Counted from the stretch's first letter, positions 1-8,677 are shown. The stretch is 54,483 bases of DNA from Collinsella sp. (GCA_019414645.1 DXLP01000019.1:1-54483); one strand, 5' to 3'. The notes: generated by a model not told the origin, from the sequence alone. A program made the numbers and translations.

Positions 1-476
1 CGCCTGCTCCGCGCCCGGGTCTCCCAGACATTGCACTGACGGGAGCGCTACAATCAAGTTGCCTTATCCGATTGTCCGCGCTCATGCTCCTATTAGGTCA
101 TGGCAGGACTCCGGGTCGCGGAAGCCGGGGCGAGACAGGTCGGATTTGAGGACGGCCGAAGAGGCATCAGCAGGTCAGTGGGTCATCGTCCCGGCGTTCA
201 GCATCAGGGTAGCGCTGCGACGCGGAAATCGCGCGCTGTTGACGCGCCCCCGCAGTGCCCGCTTCCCCCAAGGACAATTATCAGTGCAGGTAGACGAGTT
301 GCTAATTTTTTATAAACCAGCGCGTGGTCGGACATAGTGGGTTCATCGTAGTAATTCGGCATAGTTTTGTTATGTCACCAATTCGGTGGCATCGAAAAGA
401 AGGATTTAGGCATGAAGCAGCGCCCGTTGGCGGTGGTGCCGGCGGGCGTTGCTGTGCGAGATGTCGCGTTGTGGGC
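1..476. other. Left edge, no supported gene
   Basis: These 476 bases lie downstream of galM on its 3' side. Open frames here have no convincing ribosome site or recognisable protein. A 22-codon frame (412-480) sits after AAGGATTTAGG and converges on the galM stop, but nothing shows it is translated. An AT-rich patch near 300-315 could be a promoter for something to the right, but galM faces the other way. I see no tRNA fold and no clear terminator. Confidence 0.4.
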
Positions 477-1529
477 CTAGTGCCTCATAAAGTGGTATTC
501 GATCATATTGCTGTAGGGGTGACCCGGACCCACAATGCCCTGCGGGAACAGCGGCTGGTGCGGCGTGTCGGGGTACATCTCGGCCTCGAGGGCAAAGCCG
601 GCGCCCCAGCCATAGTTGGCATCGTCCTTGGCGTGCTCGTCGCCCAGCCAGTTGCCGGTGTAGAGCTGCACGCCCGGGGCGGTGGTGTAGTAGTCCAGCT
701 CACGACCGGTCCACATCTCCTCGACATGTAGGGCGCGACGCAGGTTGCGGCCGTACTGATAGCCATCGATGCACAGGCAGTGATCGTAGCCACGGACCTG
801 CTTGATCTGCGGGTCGTCGGCCTCCATGCCGGGTGCGACGGGGCGAAGCTCGCGAAAGTCAAACGGCGTGCCCTCGACGGGAGCGATCTCGCCGGTAGGA
901 ATGTTCTGGTCGTCGATGGGCAGGTAGTGGGCAGCGTTGGCGATAAAGAAGTGCTCACAGTCCATGCCGGCGTTATGGCCTGCAAGGTTAAAGTACGTGT
1001 GGTTGGTCATGGACACGTAGGTGGCGCGGTCGCTCTCGCAGCCATACTCGATGCGAAAGACGCCGGTGCGTGTAACGGTAAACACGGCCGTAAAGGTGCG
1101 GTTGCCGGGCAGGCCCAGCTCGCCATCCTCAAGCGAGGTGGTCATGCGCACGGCATTGTGGACCTCGTCGAGCTCAACATCCCACACGCGTTTATGCAGA
1201 CCGTGCTCAAGATCGCTGTGCAGGTTGTTGACGCCTTCGTTGGCCGGCATATGCCAGTCCGTGCCGTCGATGGTGATCGTGGCGCCCGCGGTGCGGTTTG
1301 CCACGGGGCCGATGGTCGCGCCAAAGCAGGCGGGGTTGTCAAAGTAATCCTCGAGCTTATCGAAGCCCAGCACCACATCGCGCACGTTGCCGGGAATGTC
1401 GGGCACATCGATACCCAGCACGGTGGCGCCATAGTCCATAATGCGAACGCAGATCTCGGGACCGTTGAGGGTGTAACGATGAACGGGGGTACCGCACGGC
1501 GCGGTGCCGAAAAGCTCGGAAGTGATCAT
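477..1529 (-). CDS. galM: Aldose 1-epimerase (galactose mutarotase)
   Basis: A 350-residue cytoplasmic mutarotase that interconverts the alpha and beta anomers of galactose or glucose, feeding GalK. Family hallmarks are visible: NRTAGA near residue 80, the catalytic-type histidine in TNHTYFNLAGH, a GYDHC stretch near residue 245, and the C-terminal ALEAEMYPDTPHQP stretch with the glutamate that serves as the base. I chose the ATG at 1529 because it follows TTAGGAACCAA; an upstream in-frame start adds 20 residues unlike the family. It diverges from lacR across about 200 bp that carry a LacR-type operator, so it is probably in the lactose regulon. A second, more distant epimerase-like protein (lacX, 21685-22566) is in the same window. 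Confidence 0.93.
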   Translation of the reverse strand: MITSELFGTAPCGTPVHRYTLNGPEICVRIMDYGATVLGIDVPDIPGNVRDVVLGFDKLEDYFDNPACFGATIGPVANRTAGATITIDGTDWHMPANEGVNNLHSDLEHGLHKRVWDVELDEVHNAVRMTTSLEDGELGLPGNRTFTAVFTVTRTGVFRIEYGCESDRATYVSMTNHTYFNLAGHNAGMDCEHFFIANAAHYLPIDDQNIPTGEIAPVEGTPFDFRELRPVAPGMEADDPQIKQVRGYDHCLCIDGYQYGRNLRRALHVEEMWTGRELDYYTTAPGVQLYTGNWLGDEHAKDDANYGWGAGFALEAEMYPDTPHQPLFPQGIVGPGHPYSNMIEYHFMRH

Positions 1530-1677
1530 TTGGTTCCTAACATCGAGGTATTTCCGACAAACTGTAGCGCGAACAGGCGGGATTATCACTACACCCCACT
1601 AAAGCAGGGGGTATTTTTCTCAAAAAAGTGATGATTGGAGCTGTGCTGGCGTTGATTTTTGACGCGCACGAGTCTGA

Positions 1678-1704
1678 TACAATTTGTTCGTTACTGTTTG
1701 AATG
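1678..1704 (+). promoter_or_regulatory. lacR -10 box and direct-repeat LacR operator
   Basis: A TACAAT -10-like box (1678-1683) is followed at once by two 10-bp repeats, TGTTCGTTAC (1685-1694) and TGTTTGAATG (1695-1704). The second is identical to a repeat upstream of lacF (18282-18291), and the TGTTCGAnnn-TGTTCaaat arrangement recurs at lacF and lacA. DeoR-family LacR proteins bind TGTT-rich repeats, and a site just downstream of -10 suits autorepression. The assignment to LacR is inference. Confidence 0.55.
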
Positions 1705-1735
1705 ATATGTGCGCAAAGAACGGCGAGGATTCATC

Positions 1736-2500
1736 GTGATTAAGGCGGAGCGACAGGATAAGGTTCGTCAGCTGCTCGAGGAACAGGGAACGGTCTCGGT
1801 CAAGGAGATTTCGGATGCGTTAGGTGTCTCGGATATGACGATCCGCCGTGACCTTGAGGAGCTTGCGAGCCTGGGCGAGATCGAGCGCGTGCACGGCGGA
1901 GCCCGCAGTGCACAGGGCCGTCCACACGCTATGCTGCGCCATGAGTATTCGCACAGCGAAAAGCGCACGAAGCATGCCGAGGAAAAGTTGCAGATTGCGC
2001 GCCGTTCTGTGGAGCTTATCGAGGAAGGCTCGACCATCTTTTTGGGCACGGGCACCACGGTTGAGCAGATGGCCTCGATGCTGCCGGCGTTTCGCCTGCG
2101 CATTGTGACCAATTCGCTTTCGGTGTTTAACCTGCTCGAGGCGCGCGAAGACTGCGAACTGTGCCTGGTGGGCGGCGTGTACCGCCGCCGCACTGCCGCC
2201 TTTGTGGGCCCCACGGCCGAGGATACCTTGCGTGCGCTGGGCATCGATGCAGCCTTTATCGGTGCCAACGGCATTTTGGACGGCGACGTGTCTACGTCTA
2301 ACATGGAAGAGGGCCGCATCCAGCAGCTCGCCTTTAGCAAGGCCGACTCGCGCTATCTGATTGCCGACTCCAGCAAGATCGGCAAGCGCGACTTCTACAC
2401 CTTCTGTCGCCTGGACAGTTTGGACGCCGTGGTGTGCGAGCCGAGTATCTCGGTCGAGGACCGCGCCGCCATCGAGGAGCACACACAGGTCATCTGCTAG
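1736..2500 (+). CDS. lacR: DeoR-family lactose repressor LacR
   Basis: A 254-residue DeoR-type regulator. The N-terminal winged helix carries VSVKEISDALGVSDMTIRRDLEEL, then GEIERVHGGA, then a sugar-phosphate isomerase-like effector domain with IFLGTGTTVE, LVGGVYRRRTAAFVGP and LIADSSKIGKRDF. It reads very like lactococcal LacR (shared SHSEK, GTTVE, DSSKIGK). Lactococcal LacR responds to tagatose-6-phosphate, an intermediate of the pathway encoded here. The GTG at 1736 follows GGCGAGGA with ideal spacing, so I prefer it over the GTG at 1709. Operator-like repeats lie at its own promoter and upstream of lacF and lacA. A truncated second copy is at 6698-6991. Confidence 0.88.
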   Translation: MIKAERQDKVRQLLEEQGTVSVKEISDALGVSDMTIRRDLEELASLGEIERVHGGARSAQGRPHAMLRHEYSHSEKRTKHAEEKLQIARRSVELIEEGSTIFLGTGTTVEQMASMLPAFRLRIVTNSLSVFNLLEAREDCELCLVGGVYRRRTAAFVGPTAEDTLRALGIDAAFIGANGILDGDVSTSNMEEGRIQQLAFSKADSRYLIADSSKIGKRDFYTFCRLDSLDAVVCEPSISVEDRAAIEEHTQVIC

Positions 2501-2619
2501 CTAACGCTACGGGATTGCCAACAGGCGATGCGGGAGGACTTTTACCTCCTGTCATTGTGGAAACCAGCGCGTCAGCGCTACGCAATATGACGCGCAAATG
2601 AGGACCCCACAATCAAATC

Positions 2620-2760
2620 GTCTCAACCTGTAACATCTAGACGTCCAAAACCGGTCTAAGTGTTACAGATTGAGACAATTCGGCGGGGTCTACCTTGTTT
2701 GTCTCGATCTGTAACGGTTAGGACTTAAAAACTCGGCTACGTGTTACAGATCGAGACAAA
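2620..2760. repeat. Paired palindromic repeat, pair 1
   Basis: Two consecutive palindromes, 2620-2676 and 2698-2760, lie between the convergent lacR and gntR genes. The second has perfect 18-bp arms (2698-2715 and 2743-2760) of the form TTTGTCTCGATCTGTAAC. The first has 15 of 16 matching arm bases. The same paired unit occurs at 8448-8584 and 13259-13398. There is no T-tract, so they are not ordinary terminators. Confidence 0.85.
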
Positions 2761-2772
2761 AGAAAAAGAACA

Positions 2773-3492
2773 TTAGGACTTGAAAATAAAGTTTTGATAA
2801 GGGATTCGCCCAGTTAAGACGGTGCGGCAGACAATTGAGATTAGTTTGCCTCCGGAGTCGTAAGCATAATGAGTCAGTTCGATGACCGGAAGTTTTGCAA
2901 CACCATAATTACTGGCTTCGGAATCGCTAAGCTGACGTGCTCTATAGCTTTCCCTAACAGATTGGATAGACTTGGACAAGTCGTCCATGATTCTGCTAAA
3001 TGCCTGAAAATCTAACTGGTTATTCGGAACGCGCGACTTTGAAATGAAGAACGTATCAGCGCCTATGAAGCTGCCTTCAAGTTCGTAGGTCAATTCAAGA
3101 CGCTGAATTTCATCGCGACTTTGACATCCAAATTGTTGGAGCATCATTACGGAAATTGGACGACCTGATGTGAGGCCGCCGAAATGTTTGGTGATGGCAT
3201 CCGGATCAACGCCATCGCAATGGCTTGCAAAGTCAAAGTCTAAAAGTGAATTGAGCTCGCTAACGCGTTTCGGTGCAACAAACGACCCCTTACCTTGGAT
3301 TCGATAGATACTTCCACGACGCTCCAGCTCACTCATGGCAAGTCGGACGGTTGTTCTGCTTACGGCGTATTCGTCGCAGAGTTCCATTTCTGTTGGAAGT
3401 TTATCGTCTGCTTGATATTCATCGACGATCTGCTTGAGCAGCGCGTCGGTGAGCTGTAAATAGAGTGGCCGTTTTTCGTGTGTATCGAGCAT
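2773..3492 (-). CDS. GntR-family (HutC/UTRA type) transcriptional regulator
   Basis: About 239 residues. An N-terminal winged helix ([52 protein letters not shown]) precedes a UTRA-like ligand domain beginning near residue 75 and ending [12 protein letters not shown]. HutC-type regulators usually sense a phosphorylated sugar and control a neighbouring PTS. It lies 72 bp downstream of the TIM-barrel gene on the same strand and next to a divergent EIICB, so it probably controls that trio. I prefer the ATG at 3492, which has TGAGG five bases upstream; an ATG at 3510 would add six residues. Its composition is visibly more AT-rich than the lac genes, suggesting transfer. Confidence 0.85.
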   Translation of the reverse strand: MLDTHEKRPLYLQLTDALLKQIVDEYQADDKLPTEMELCDEYAVSRTTVRLAMSELERRGSIYRIQGKGSFVAPKRVSELNSLLDFDFASHCDGVDPDAITKHFGGLTSGRPISVMMLQQFGCQSRDEIQRLELTYELEGSFIGADTFFISKSRVPNNQLDFQAFSRIMDDLSKSIQSVRESYRARQLSDSEASNYGVAKLPVIELTHYAYDSGGKLISIVCRTVLTGRIPYQNFIFKS

Positions 3493-3564
3493 TAGAGCCT
3501 CAGTTTGCATGTTGGTTATACCTGATGGTTGCCTCAGTCGGGATGTAACGTGGGCAAGGTAACC

Positions 3565-4485
3565 TTAACGTATCACAGAGCGGCTCAGCATGACGATCTG
3601 ATGCCTGTATCCACGAAGGGCTTGTCCGAGCGTGAAGATATTCTGGGGCAGGCAAATACCGTTCATGGAGTCCCCGATATGTTGGAGGTCAGCGCCGGCT
3701 GCTTTTGCTGCAAGGCCTATTTTCTTAATGGTCTCGCTGTCGCAGGAGTCTTGACTCGTCCCGTTCGCCGCCATGACGAGAACCTTCTCTTCAATTGACT
3801 TGCCTACGTTGTGGGATCGTACAAAGTCTACGATGGCGCGCAGGTCTGCTTCTTGGAAGCAAGGGACGGTGTAGGGGGCTGGTACGAGAAGGATATCGAC
3901 GCCGAGGTCAACAAACTTGCGCGCAATTTCGAGCGTCATGACAGGTTCCGCAACGCCTGCTCCATGCATTTTTCCGGCTATGATCAGGCCATTGAAATGC
4001 TCTTTGGAGAGTTTGATCGAATGGGCGATTGCATCGTTGGAGACGCCAGTTCCAGGGTTGCCTGTGAGGCAAATAAAATCAAATCCGAGTTCGTTTGCCT
4101 TTTCTAAGGTCTTGGGAGAGACGCGACGACCCATGGGGATTTCCGTACGGGATTCAGACATCTCTGCCTCGTTATCAACTGGCTCCAGATTGACGCCAAT
4201 GGGCCTTCCGCATGCTCGCTTCACCCAAGTGACCGGGTTTTCATTGAGATCATCTGGAATACCGGCAATAACTGGATCGAACACATCGAGCGCGTTAAAC
4301 AGAAGCAGGTCGGCACCTGCGGCACGTTCGATTTCTGCATTAGTAACGCCGCCGAGAAATTGGGAAGAGGGTACGTTTTCCGCCATGATGGTACGTCCCT
4401 CGGAAGCCAGAATTGCCTGCTTTAGATCCATGGGTGACGTGGCGGCAAAATCGGATGCGGACATGTTCAGTAATCGTTTGGGCAT
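3565..4485 (-). CDS. TIM-barrel-like protein of a PTS-linked uncharacterised family
   Basis: 306 residues with no signal peptide or membrane segment. The pattern looks like an (alpha/beta)8 barrel: AGADLLLFNALDVFDP, RPIGVNLEPVDNE, GFDFICLTGNPGTGVSN, GLIIAGKMHGAGV, GVDILLVPAPYTVP, KVLVMAANGTSQDSCD, GADLQHIGDSMNG. I recall similar proteins beside lactose/cellobiose-type PTS genes under a DUF label (DUF7916, from memory and unchecked). No catalytic activity can be assigned; a sugar-phosphate or phosphoenolpyruvate-type substrate is only a guess. The start at 4485 follows AAAGGAAGTAACA. It is transcribed with gntR and divergently from the EIICB gene. Confidence 0.7.
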   Translation of the reverse strand: MPKRLLNMSASDFAATSPMDLKQAILASEGRTIMAENVPSSQFLGGVTNAEIERAAGADLLLFNALDVFDPVIAGIPDDLNENPVTWVKRACGRPIGVNLEPVDNEAEMSESRTEIPMGRRVSPKTLEKANELGFDFICLTGNPGTGVSNDAIAHSIKLSKEHFNGLIIAGKMHGAGVAEPVMTLEIARKFVDLGVDILLVPAPYTVPCFQEADLRAIVDFVRSHNVGKSIEEKVLVMAANGTSQDSCDSETIKKIGLAAKAAGADLQHIGDSMNGICLPQNIFTLGQALRGYRHQIVMLSRSVIR

Positions 4486-4531
4486 TGTTACTTCCTTTGA
4501 CTAGAACGACAGGCTTGTGACATTGTCTCTA

Positions 4532-4549
4532 ATATTGTTACAACAATAT
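4532..4549. promoter_or_regulatory. 18-bp palindrome in the divergent promoter, candidate GntR operator
   Basis: ATATTGTT-AC-AACAATAT is a perfect palindrome with a 2-bp centre, about 50 bp upstream of the TIM-barrel gene start. Its size and symmetry suit a dimeric repressor such as the neighbouring GntR protein. This is inference. Confidence 0.45.
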
Positions 4550-4570
4550 ATTCAATATGTTATATCCAAT

Positions 4571-4657
4571 CGGTGAACGGTTGCAAGCTTATTGTATTGC
4601 TCGGAAAAAATAGCCTTTAGCTGGGAAAACCTTAAATAAATCAACTACCGTTCACCG
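4571..4657. promoter_or_regulatory. Inverted pair of GTGAACGGT boxes
   Basis: CGGTGAACGGT (4571-4581) and its exact reverse complement (4647-4657) face each other across 65 bp of the divergent gntR-side/EIICB promoter. The same box occurs upstream of other sugar and agmatine genes in the window. Confidence 0.6.
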
Positions 4658-4749
4658 AATAAGTATTTGAATTCTTGACATATCGACAAAGCGGAAAAAG
4701 AATTGGTTATGACAAATCGCGCAAATGATATTACATTTCGCACAAGAAC

Positions 4750-4773
4750 GTATTCACTTACATAAGTGGATAC
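4750..4773 (+). promoter_or_regulatory. Inverted repeat upstream of the EIICB gene
   Basis: GTATTCACTTA (4750-4760) and TAAGTGGATAC (4763-4773) match at 10 of 11 positions, about 70 bp before the start of the EIICB gene. It could be an operator or an activator site. Confidence 0.4.
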
Positions 4774-4841
4774 AAACGGGGACGACGACGGTTGAGTCCG
4801 GATAAATCGTTGTGTGCCCGGGAATCATGAAAGGATGTGTT

Positions 4842-6536
4842 ATGGACGCTATCGTCAAATTCCTTGAAAAACACCAGCCCCTCTTCGACAAAATCTCGAG
4901 GAACATTTATCTGGTGGCGATTAAGGATGGCTTTCTCTCGAATATGCCAATTGTGCTGTTCTCGAGCCTGTTCCTTCTTCTTTCGACGCTCCCTGCCTAT
5001 GTAGGCATCACGCTTCCGTCTGAGGTGCTGGATTTCTTCAATAAAATCTATGCATATACCATGGGACTTCTTGGCATTATGGTGGCCGGCACCACGGCGA
5101 GCTCACTTGCCATGTCGATGAACCGTCGCATGCCTTCGGGTAAATCTCTCAACCCCACCTCGTGCATGGTTTGTGCCATGTGCGGCATGCTCTTGCTATC
5201 GGTGACGAACGATGTTGTCTCGATTGGCGGAGCAGATACATCTGTTTTTGAAACCGGCTATATGGGAACCAAGGGTTTTCTCGCTGCGTTCGTAGCCGCA
5301 TTCTTGACCGTTAATATCTATAAGGTGTGCATTAGCCATAATGTGACGATCAAGCTTCCCAAAGAGGTCCCTGGCTCTATTGCGCAGAGTTTTCGCGATA
5401 TCTTTGCATTTGGATTTTCGATCCTTGCGTGCGCTTTTATCGATCTTGCGAGCCGCAAGCTGCTTGCTGTGCCGTTCGCCAATTTGGTATCCGCTCTCAT
5501 CTCGCCGCTGTTCTCCGCGGTCGACACCTATCCTGGCATGGCGCTTATCGAAGGCGCGGTCGCACTTTTCCAATTTATGGGTATCCACGGTGCTTCGGTT
5601 GTCATGAGTCCGATCAATGCTGCGCTCTACGGCAATACCGTTACCAATCTTGAGGTTTTCCAAGCAGGTGGACACCCGTCAATTGCTCTTACGCAGGACT
5701 TTACAAGCTTCATCGGCGGTCTGGGCGGTTCTGGCTGCACGTTCATCGTTCCTATTATCCTGATCATGTTTATGCGTTCCAAGCAGCTTAAAGCCATGGG
5801 CAAGGCATCGATTATCCCGGTGATTTTTGGAGTTAACGAGCCCGTTATCTTCGGTATGCCGATTGTTCTCAATCCCTATATGTTCGTGCCCTTCCTAGTG
5901 GCTCCTATGGTCAACGCCATTATCGGTAAATTTTTCATTGACGTCATTGGAATGAACGCCCCCATGTATACCATGCCGTGGGCGCTTCCCGGCCCAATCG
6001 GTGCGTTCCTCACCACGGGTCTCGATCTGCGTTCTCTCGTATTGATGGCAGTGCTGTTGGTCGTTGACTTTGTGATTTACTATCCGTTCTGCAAGGCGTA
6101 TGACCATCAGCTTTGTTTGGAAGAGTCTGCAAAGGAGACTGCAGGAAACTCGGATGCAGATGCTATTGCCGCACAGGAAAATGTCGCAAAAGCTCTCGAG
6201 GCGGTAAAGGACAAGGCGGAGCAGATCCGCGTGCTTGTGCTTTGCCAGGGTGCCGGCACTTCGACTCTCTTGGCAAATGCTCTTCGCGAAGGTGCCGCTG
6301 CTAAGGGTGTCGATCTGGTTTCTCAGTCCGGTGCGTACGGAAGCCACTATGAGACGATGGATCAGTACAACGTGATTGTTCTGGCGCCCCAGGCACGCAT
6401 GTACTATGACGCTATGAAGGCCGATACCGATCGCCTTGGAATTAAACTGCTCACCACAAGGGGCAAGGAGTATATCGACCTTACCAACGATCCCGAAGGT
6501 GCAATTGACTGGATCGTTCAGGAGCTGGCCAAATAG
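4842..6536 (+). CDS. PTS lactose/cellobiose-family EIICB permease
   Basis: 564 residues. The EIIC membrane domain (about 1-430, around ten hydrophobic segments) starts MDAIVKFLEKHQPLFDKISRN and contains GIHGASVVMSPINAALYG and NEPVIFGMPIVLNPYMFVP, typical substrate-channel motifs of the Lac family. A charged linker leads to a C-terminal EIIB domain with the phospho-cysteine in VLVLCQGAGTSTLL (around residue 470). It imports and phosphorylates a beta-glycoside, receiving phosphate from an EIIA such as LacF. The ATG at 4842 follows AAAGGATGTGTT. It resembles lacE1 closely in its first 30 residues. Its partners here are gntR and the TIM-barrel gene rather than a LacG, so its sugar is unknown. It ends at a strong terminator. 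Confidence 0.9.
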   Translation: MDAIVKFLEKHQPLFDKISRNIYLVAIKDGFLSNMPIVLFSSLFLLLSTLPAYVGITLPSEVLDFFNKIYAYTMGLLGIMVAGTTASSLAMSMNRRMPSGKSLNPTSCMVCAMCGMLLLSVTNDVVSIGGADTSVFETGYMGTKGFLAAFVAAFLTVNIYKVCISHNVTIKLPKEVPGSIAQSFRDIFAFGFSILACAFIDLASRKLLAVPFANLVSALISPLFSAVDTYPGMALIEGAVALFQFMGIHGASVVMSPINAALYGNTVTNLEVFQAGGHPSIALTQDFTSFIGGLGGSGCTFIVPIILIMFMRSKQLKAMGKASIIPVIFGVNEPVIFGMPIVLNPYMFVPFLVAPMVNAIIGKFFIDVIGMNAPMYTMPWALPGPIGAFLTTGLDLRSLVLMAVLLVVDFVIYYPFCKAYDHQLCLEESAKETAGNSDADAIAAQENVAKALEAVKDKAEQIRVLVLCQGAGTSTLLANALREGAAAKGVDLVSQSGAYGSHYETMDQYNVIVLAPQARMYYDAMKADTDRLGIKLLTTRGKEYIDLTNDPEGAIDWIVQELAK

Positions 6537-6571
6537 TGGATGCACTCCGTCGTTAATTCGTCGGTGTATAG

Positions 6572-6612
6572 TACGGCCCCGCAGCTTATTGAGCTGCGGG
6601 GCCGTATTTCGT
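6572..6612 (+). terminator. Intrinsic terminator of the EIICB gene
   Basis: A perfect 15-bp stem (TACGGCCCCGCAGCT, loop TATTG) is followed by ATTTCGTT, 35 bases after the stop. Confidence 0.85.
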
Positions 6613-6697
6613 TGAGTATCTAATTGAGACAATGAACGCAACCGTCGTGAGATCGCATTGGCGCTCTCCGAGTCACCGACAAACTGCCTTCCATCTA

Positions 6698-6991
6698 TGT
6701 GACCAATTCGCTTTCGGTCTTTAGTCTGCTCGAGGCGCGCGAGGATTGCGAGCTGTGCCTGGTGGGCGGCATGTACCGTCGCCGCACCGCCGCCTTTGTG
6801 GGCCCCATGGCCGAGGATGCCCTGCGCGCACTAGGGATTGACACGGCGTTTATCGGTGCCAACGGCATTCTGGATGGCGACGTGTCCACGTCCAACATGG
6901 ACGAGGGCCGCATCCAGCAGCTCGCCTTTAGCAAGGCCGATGCGCGCTATCTGATTGCCGACTCCAGCAGGATCGGCAGACGATACTTCTG
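6698..6991 (+). pseudogene. Truncated second copy of lacR
   Basis: This stretch aligns without gaps to 2104-2397 of intact lacR (294 bases each, close to 90% identical by eye). It encodes the effector-domain part TNSLSVF through DSSRIG. The DNA-binding domain and C-terminus are missing: upstream sequence is unrelated, and downstream the frame runs into a C-tract and foreign residues. A 13-base string, ATGACGCGCAAAT, follows both the intact gene (2587) and this fragment (7025), so the copy once extended past the gene and lost its end by deletion. Same orientation as lacR, it brackets the lower-GC gntR/EIICB block. Confidence 0.85.
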
Positions 6992-7077
6992 CCCCCCCCA
7001 GCCGGCGCAGGGGTACCGCTTTAAAATGACGCGCAAATATTTTTGGGCAACAAGGATGAGGCTATTCTGGGATATGA

Positions 7078-8310
7078 CTAGACTCCGTATTTCGTCTTTA
7101 TGTCCCTTGAGAATGAATCGTAGTCTTCATAGAGCCCCTCTCTGCTTTCATCCTCGGCGTGGCTTACACGTTCAAGGAGCTTATCCTTTGGGGCCTCTTT
7201 TGTTATTGCGGCCTCGCTATCGGGTATTGTGGATTGCAAGAATAGTTCTAGAGCATGGACGTCTTTGAGTATGTAGCCCGTCGAACGACCCGCCCCTGTT
7301 TTTTCGATTGCGCTGCAACTAACAAGCTGACTGAGGGTTCGTTTAACGGTAACCTCGCTGATATCGGGGCAGTTGGATCGGATGTCTGATTTCTTAATGA
7401 CGCCGGGTCTCTGTTGAAATAGAACGGCGATGCGCGCTTGCTTCGACATGGGACGAGTGCTTGATTCAATTAAGGTACGCTGTTCGAGCTGTCGGTAGGC
7501 GGCCAGGGTTGTTCCGAGCATGAAACGGATAAAGGGTGCTTCGGTGTTTTGATTTTCATTCCATCCAGTGGAGCTTGCAGCGAGGGCGTTGTAGTAAAGC
7601 GCTTTGTTGTCTTCAATAAGTCGTTCGATGCTGATGTAACGCGCAACGTCGTATCCAGTCTTTTCGAGCAGCAGCGTTGTAAGGAGCCGGCTCATCCTGC
7701 CATTGCCATCGTTGAAGGGATGAATACTGACAAAATCGAAGATAAAGCGGAGCGATATAAGGAGGGGATCGCAAACTTGGCGAGATAAAGCATCGTTGAG
7801 GGACTGGCAGGCTTCTTTAATAAGTCCCGGGGTTGCTAGAGCCGAAGGGGGCCTAAAGCGCACAAATCGATTACCTTGATCGTCAATGGAGACGATTTCG
7901 TTATCGCTATCCTTCCAATGGCCTCCATACGAGATTGCCGTGTGCGCCATGAGGTCACGATGCAACTGCAGAATGACCGATGGCGTTACGGGAATGGAAT
8001 CGTGTTGCTCGTGAATAAGCGACAGCACATCTCGGTATCCAGCGATTTCTTCCTCTGCGCGGGAGCTTGGCTTGGCGGAATACGCCATGATCGCTTTGAG
8101 TCTTTTTTGGGTGGTAACAATTCCTTCAAGTCCGTTGGAGGATCGGGTGCTTTGGATCTTAGCCTCCTCCATTAGGGACGATAGAAGCTCGGGTTTGACT
8201 TGACTCAGAGCAAGCTGTCGGCCTTTATGCTCGCGTATCGAGAGGAGGAGGTTGGTGATTGGAGTTGCTTCGAGTTCCGCTGGGACTGTGGTGTAATCGA
8301 ACTGGCGCAT
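7078..8310 (-). CDS. Fic-domain protein with C-terminal winged helix
   Basis: 410 residues. An N-terminal Fic-associated domain with an inhibitory-helix-like TRSSNGLEGI (about 55-65) precedes the core motif HPFNDGNGRMSR (about residue 198), which has every canonical residue (HxFx(D/E)GNGRxxR), so AMPylation activity is plausible. The last third looks like a winged helix (KSDIRSNCPDISEVTVKRTLSQL), seen in many Fic proteins suspected of binding DNA. The start at 8310 follows AAAGGAGCCGC. Immediately upstream is a 75-bp palindrome carrying four copies of TGATAYCGAAA, so autoregulation is likely. No antitoxin gene is adjacent; self-inhibition by the N-terminal motif is expected. Its composition is AT-richer than the lac genes. 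Confidence 0.88.
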   Translation of the reverse strand: MRQFDYTTVPAELEATPITNLLLSIREHKGRQLALSQVKPELLSSLMEEAKIQSTRSSNGLEGIVTTQKRLKAIMAYSAKPSSRAEEEIAGYRDVLSLIHEQHDSIPVTPSVILQLHRDLMAHTAISYGGHWKDSDNEIVSIDDQGNRFVRFRPPSALATPGLIKEACQSLNDALSRQVCDPLLISLRFIFDFVSIHPFNDGNGRMSRLLTTLLLEKTGYDVARYISIERLIEDNKALYYNALAASSTGWNENQNTEAPFIRFMLGTTLAAYRQLEQRTLIESSTRPMSKQARIAVLFQQRPGVIKKSDIRSNCPDISEVTVKRTLSQLVSCSAIEKTGAGRSTGYILKDVHALELFLQSTIPDSEAAITKEAPKDKLLERVSHAEDESREGLYEDYDSFSRDIKTKYGV

Positions 8311-8318
8311 GCGGCTCC

Positions 8319-8393
8319 TTTCGGTATCACGAACATACTTTCGATATCATAATACCATTAAATGATACCGAAAGTATGTTCGTGATACCGAAA
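8319..8393. promoter_or_regulatory. Large palindromic operator of the fic gene
   Basis: Two 32-bp arms (8319-8350 and 8362-8393) match at 31 of 32 positions around an 11-bp AT-rich centre. Each arm holds two copies of TGATACCGAAA or TGATATCGAAA in inverted arrangement. The block starts 9 bp upstream of the fic start codon and overlaps where its promoter should be. Confidence 0.75.
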
Positions 8394-8447
8394 ACTAGAA
8401 ACCATGCTTTATAACTGCTTGGAAAGTTCGGATTTGACTATCTTATT

Positions 8448-8584
8448 GTCTCGATCTGTAACAGTTAGACGGTTAAAAGTGGGCTACGTGTTACAGATTG
8501 AGATCTTTCAGCCCTGGTCGCCCGTTCGTCTAAATCTATAACAGTTAGGATTGAAAATCCCTGCTAGATGTTACAGATCGAGAT
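8448..8584. repeat. Paired palindromic repeat, pair 2
   Basis: Units at 8448-8504 (arms GTCTCGATCTGTAACA and TGTTACAGATTGAGAT) and 8528-8584 (a more degenerate copy) lie between the fic promoter and the lacG1 terminator. Same family as 2620-2760 and 13259-13398, with the same spacing of about 80 bp. Confidence 0.8.
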
Positions 8585-8612
8585 AAACGGCCTGCTCGGG
8601 CTCACCAAAAAC

Positions 8613-8655
8613 AAAAAAGGCCGCATGCGAACCCGTGGGGGATTCGCATGCGGCC
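8613..8655 (-). terminator. Intrinsic terminator of lacG1
   Basis: Arms GGCCGCATGCGAA (8619-8631) and TTCGCATGCGGCC (8643-8655); on the minus strand a run of six T follows. It lies just after the lacG1 stop. Confidence 0.85.
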
Positions 8656-8677
8656 GACAGGGGATACGCGGCTGAAG

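Noticed and set aside
59..337. 92-codon frame at the left edge
   Set aside because: No ribosome site, no recognisable domain, and overlapping frames of similar length; it looks like chance in GC-rich DNA.
412..480. 22-codon frame as a leader peptide
   Set aside because: It has a fair ribosome site but runs into the galM 3' end on the other strand, and no gene follows it on the plus strand.
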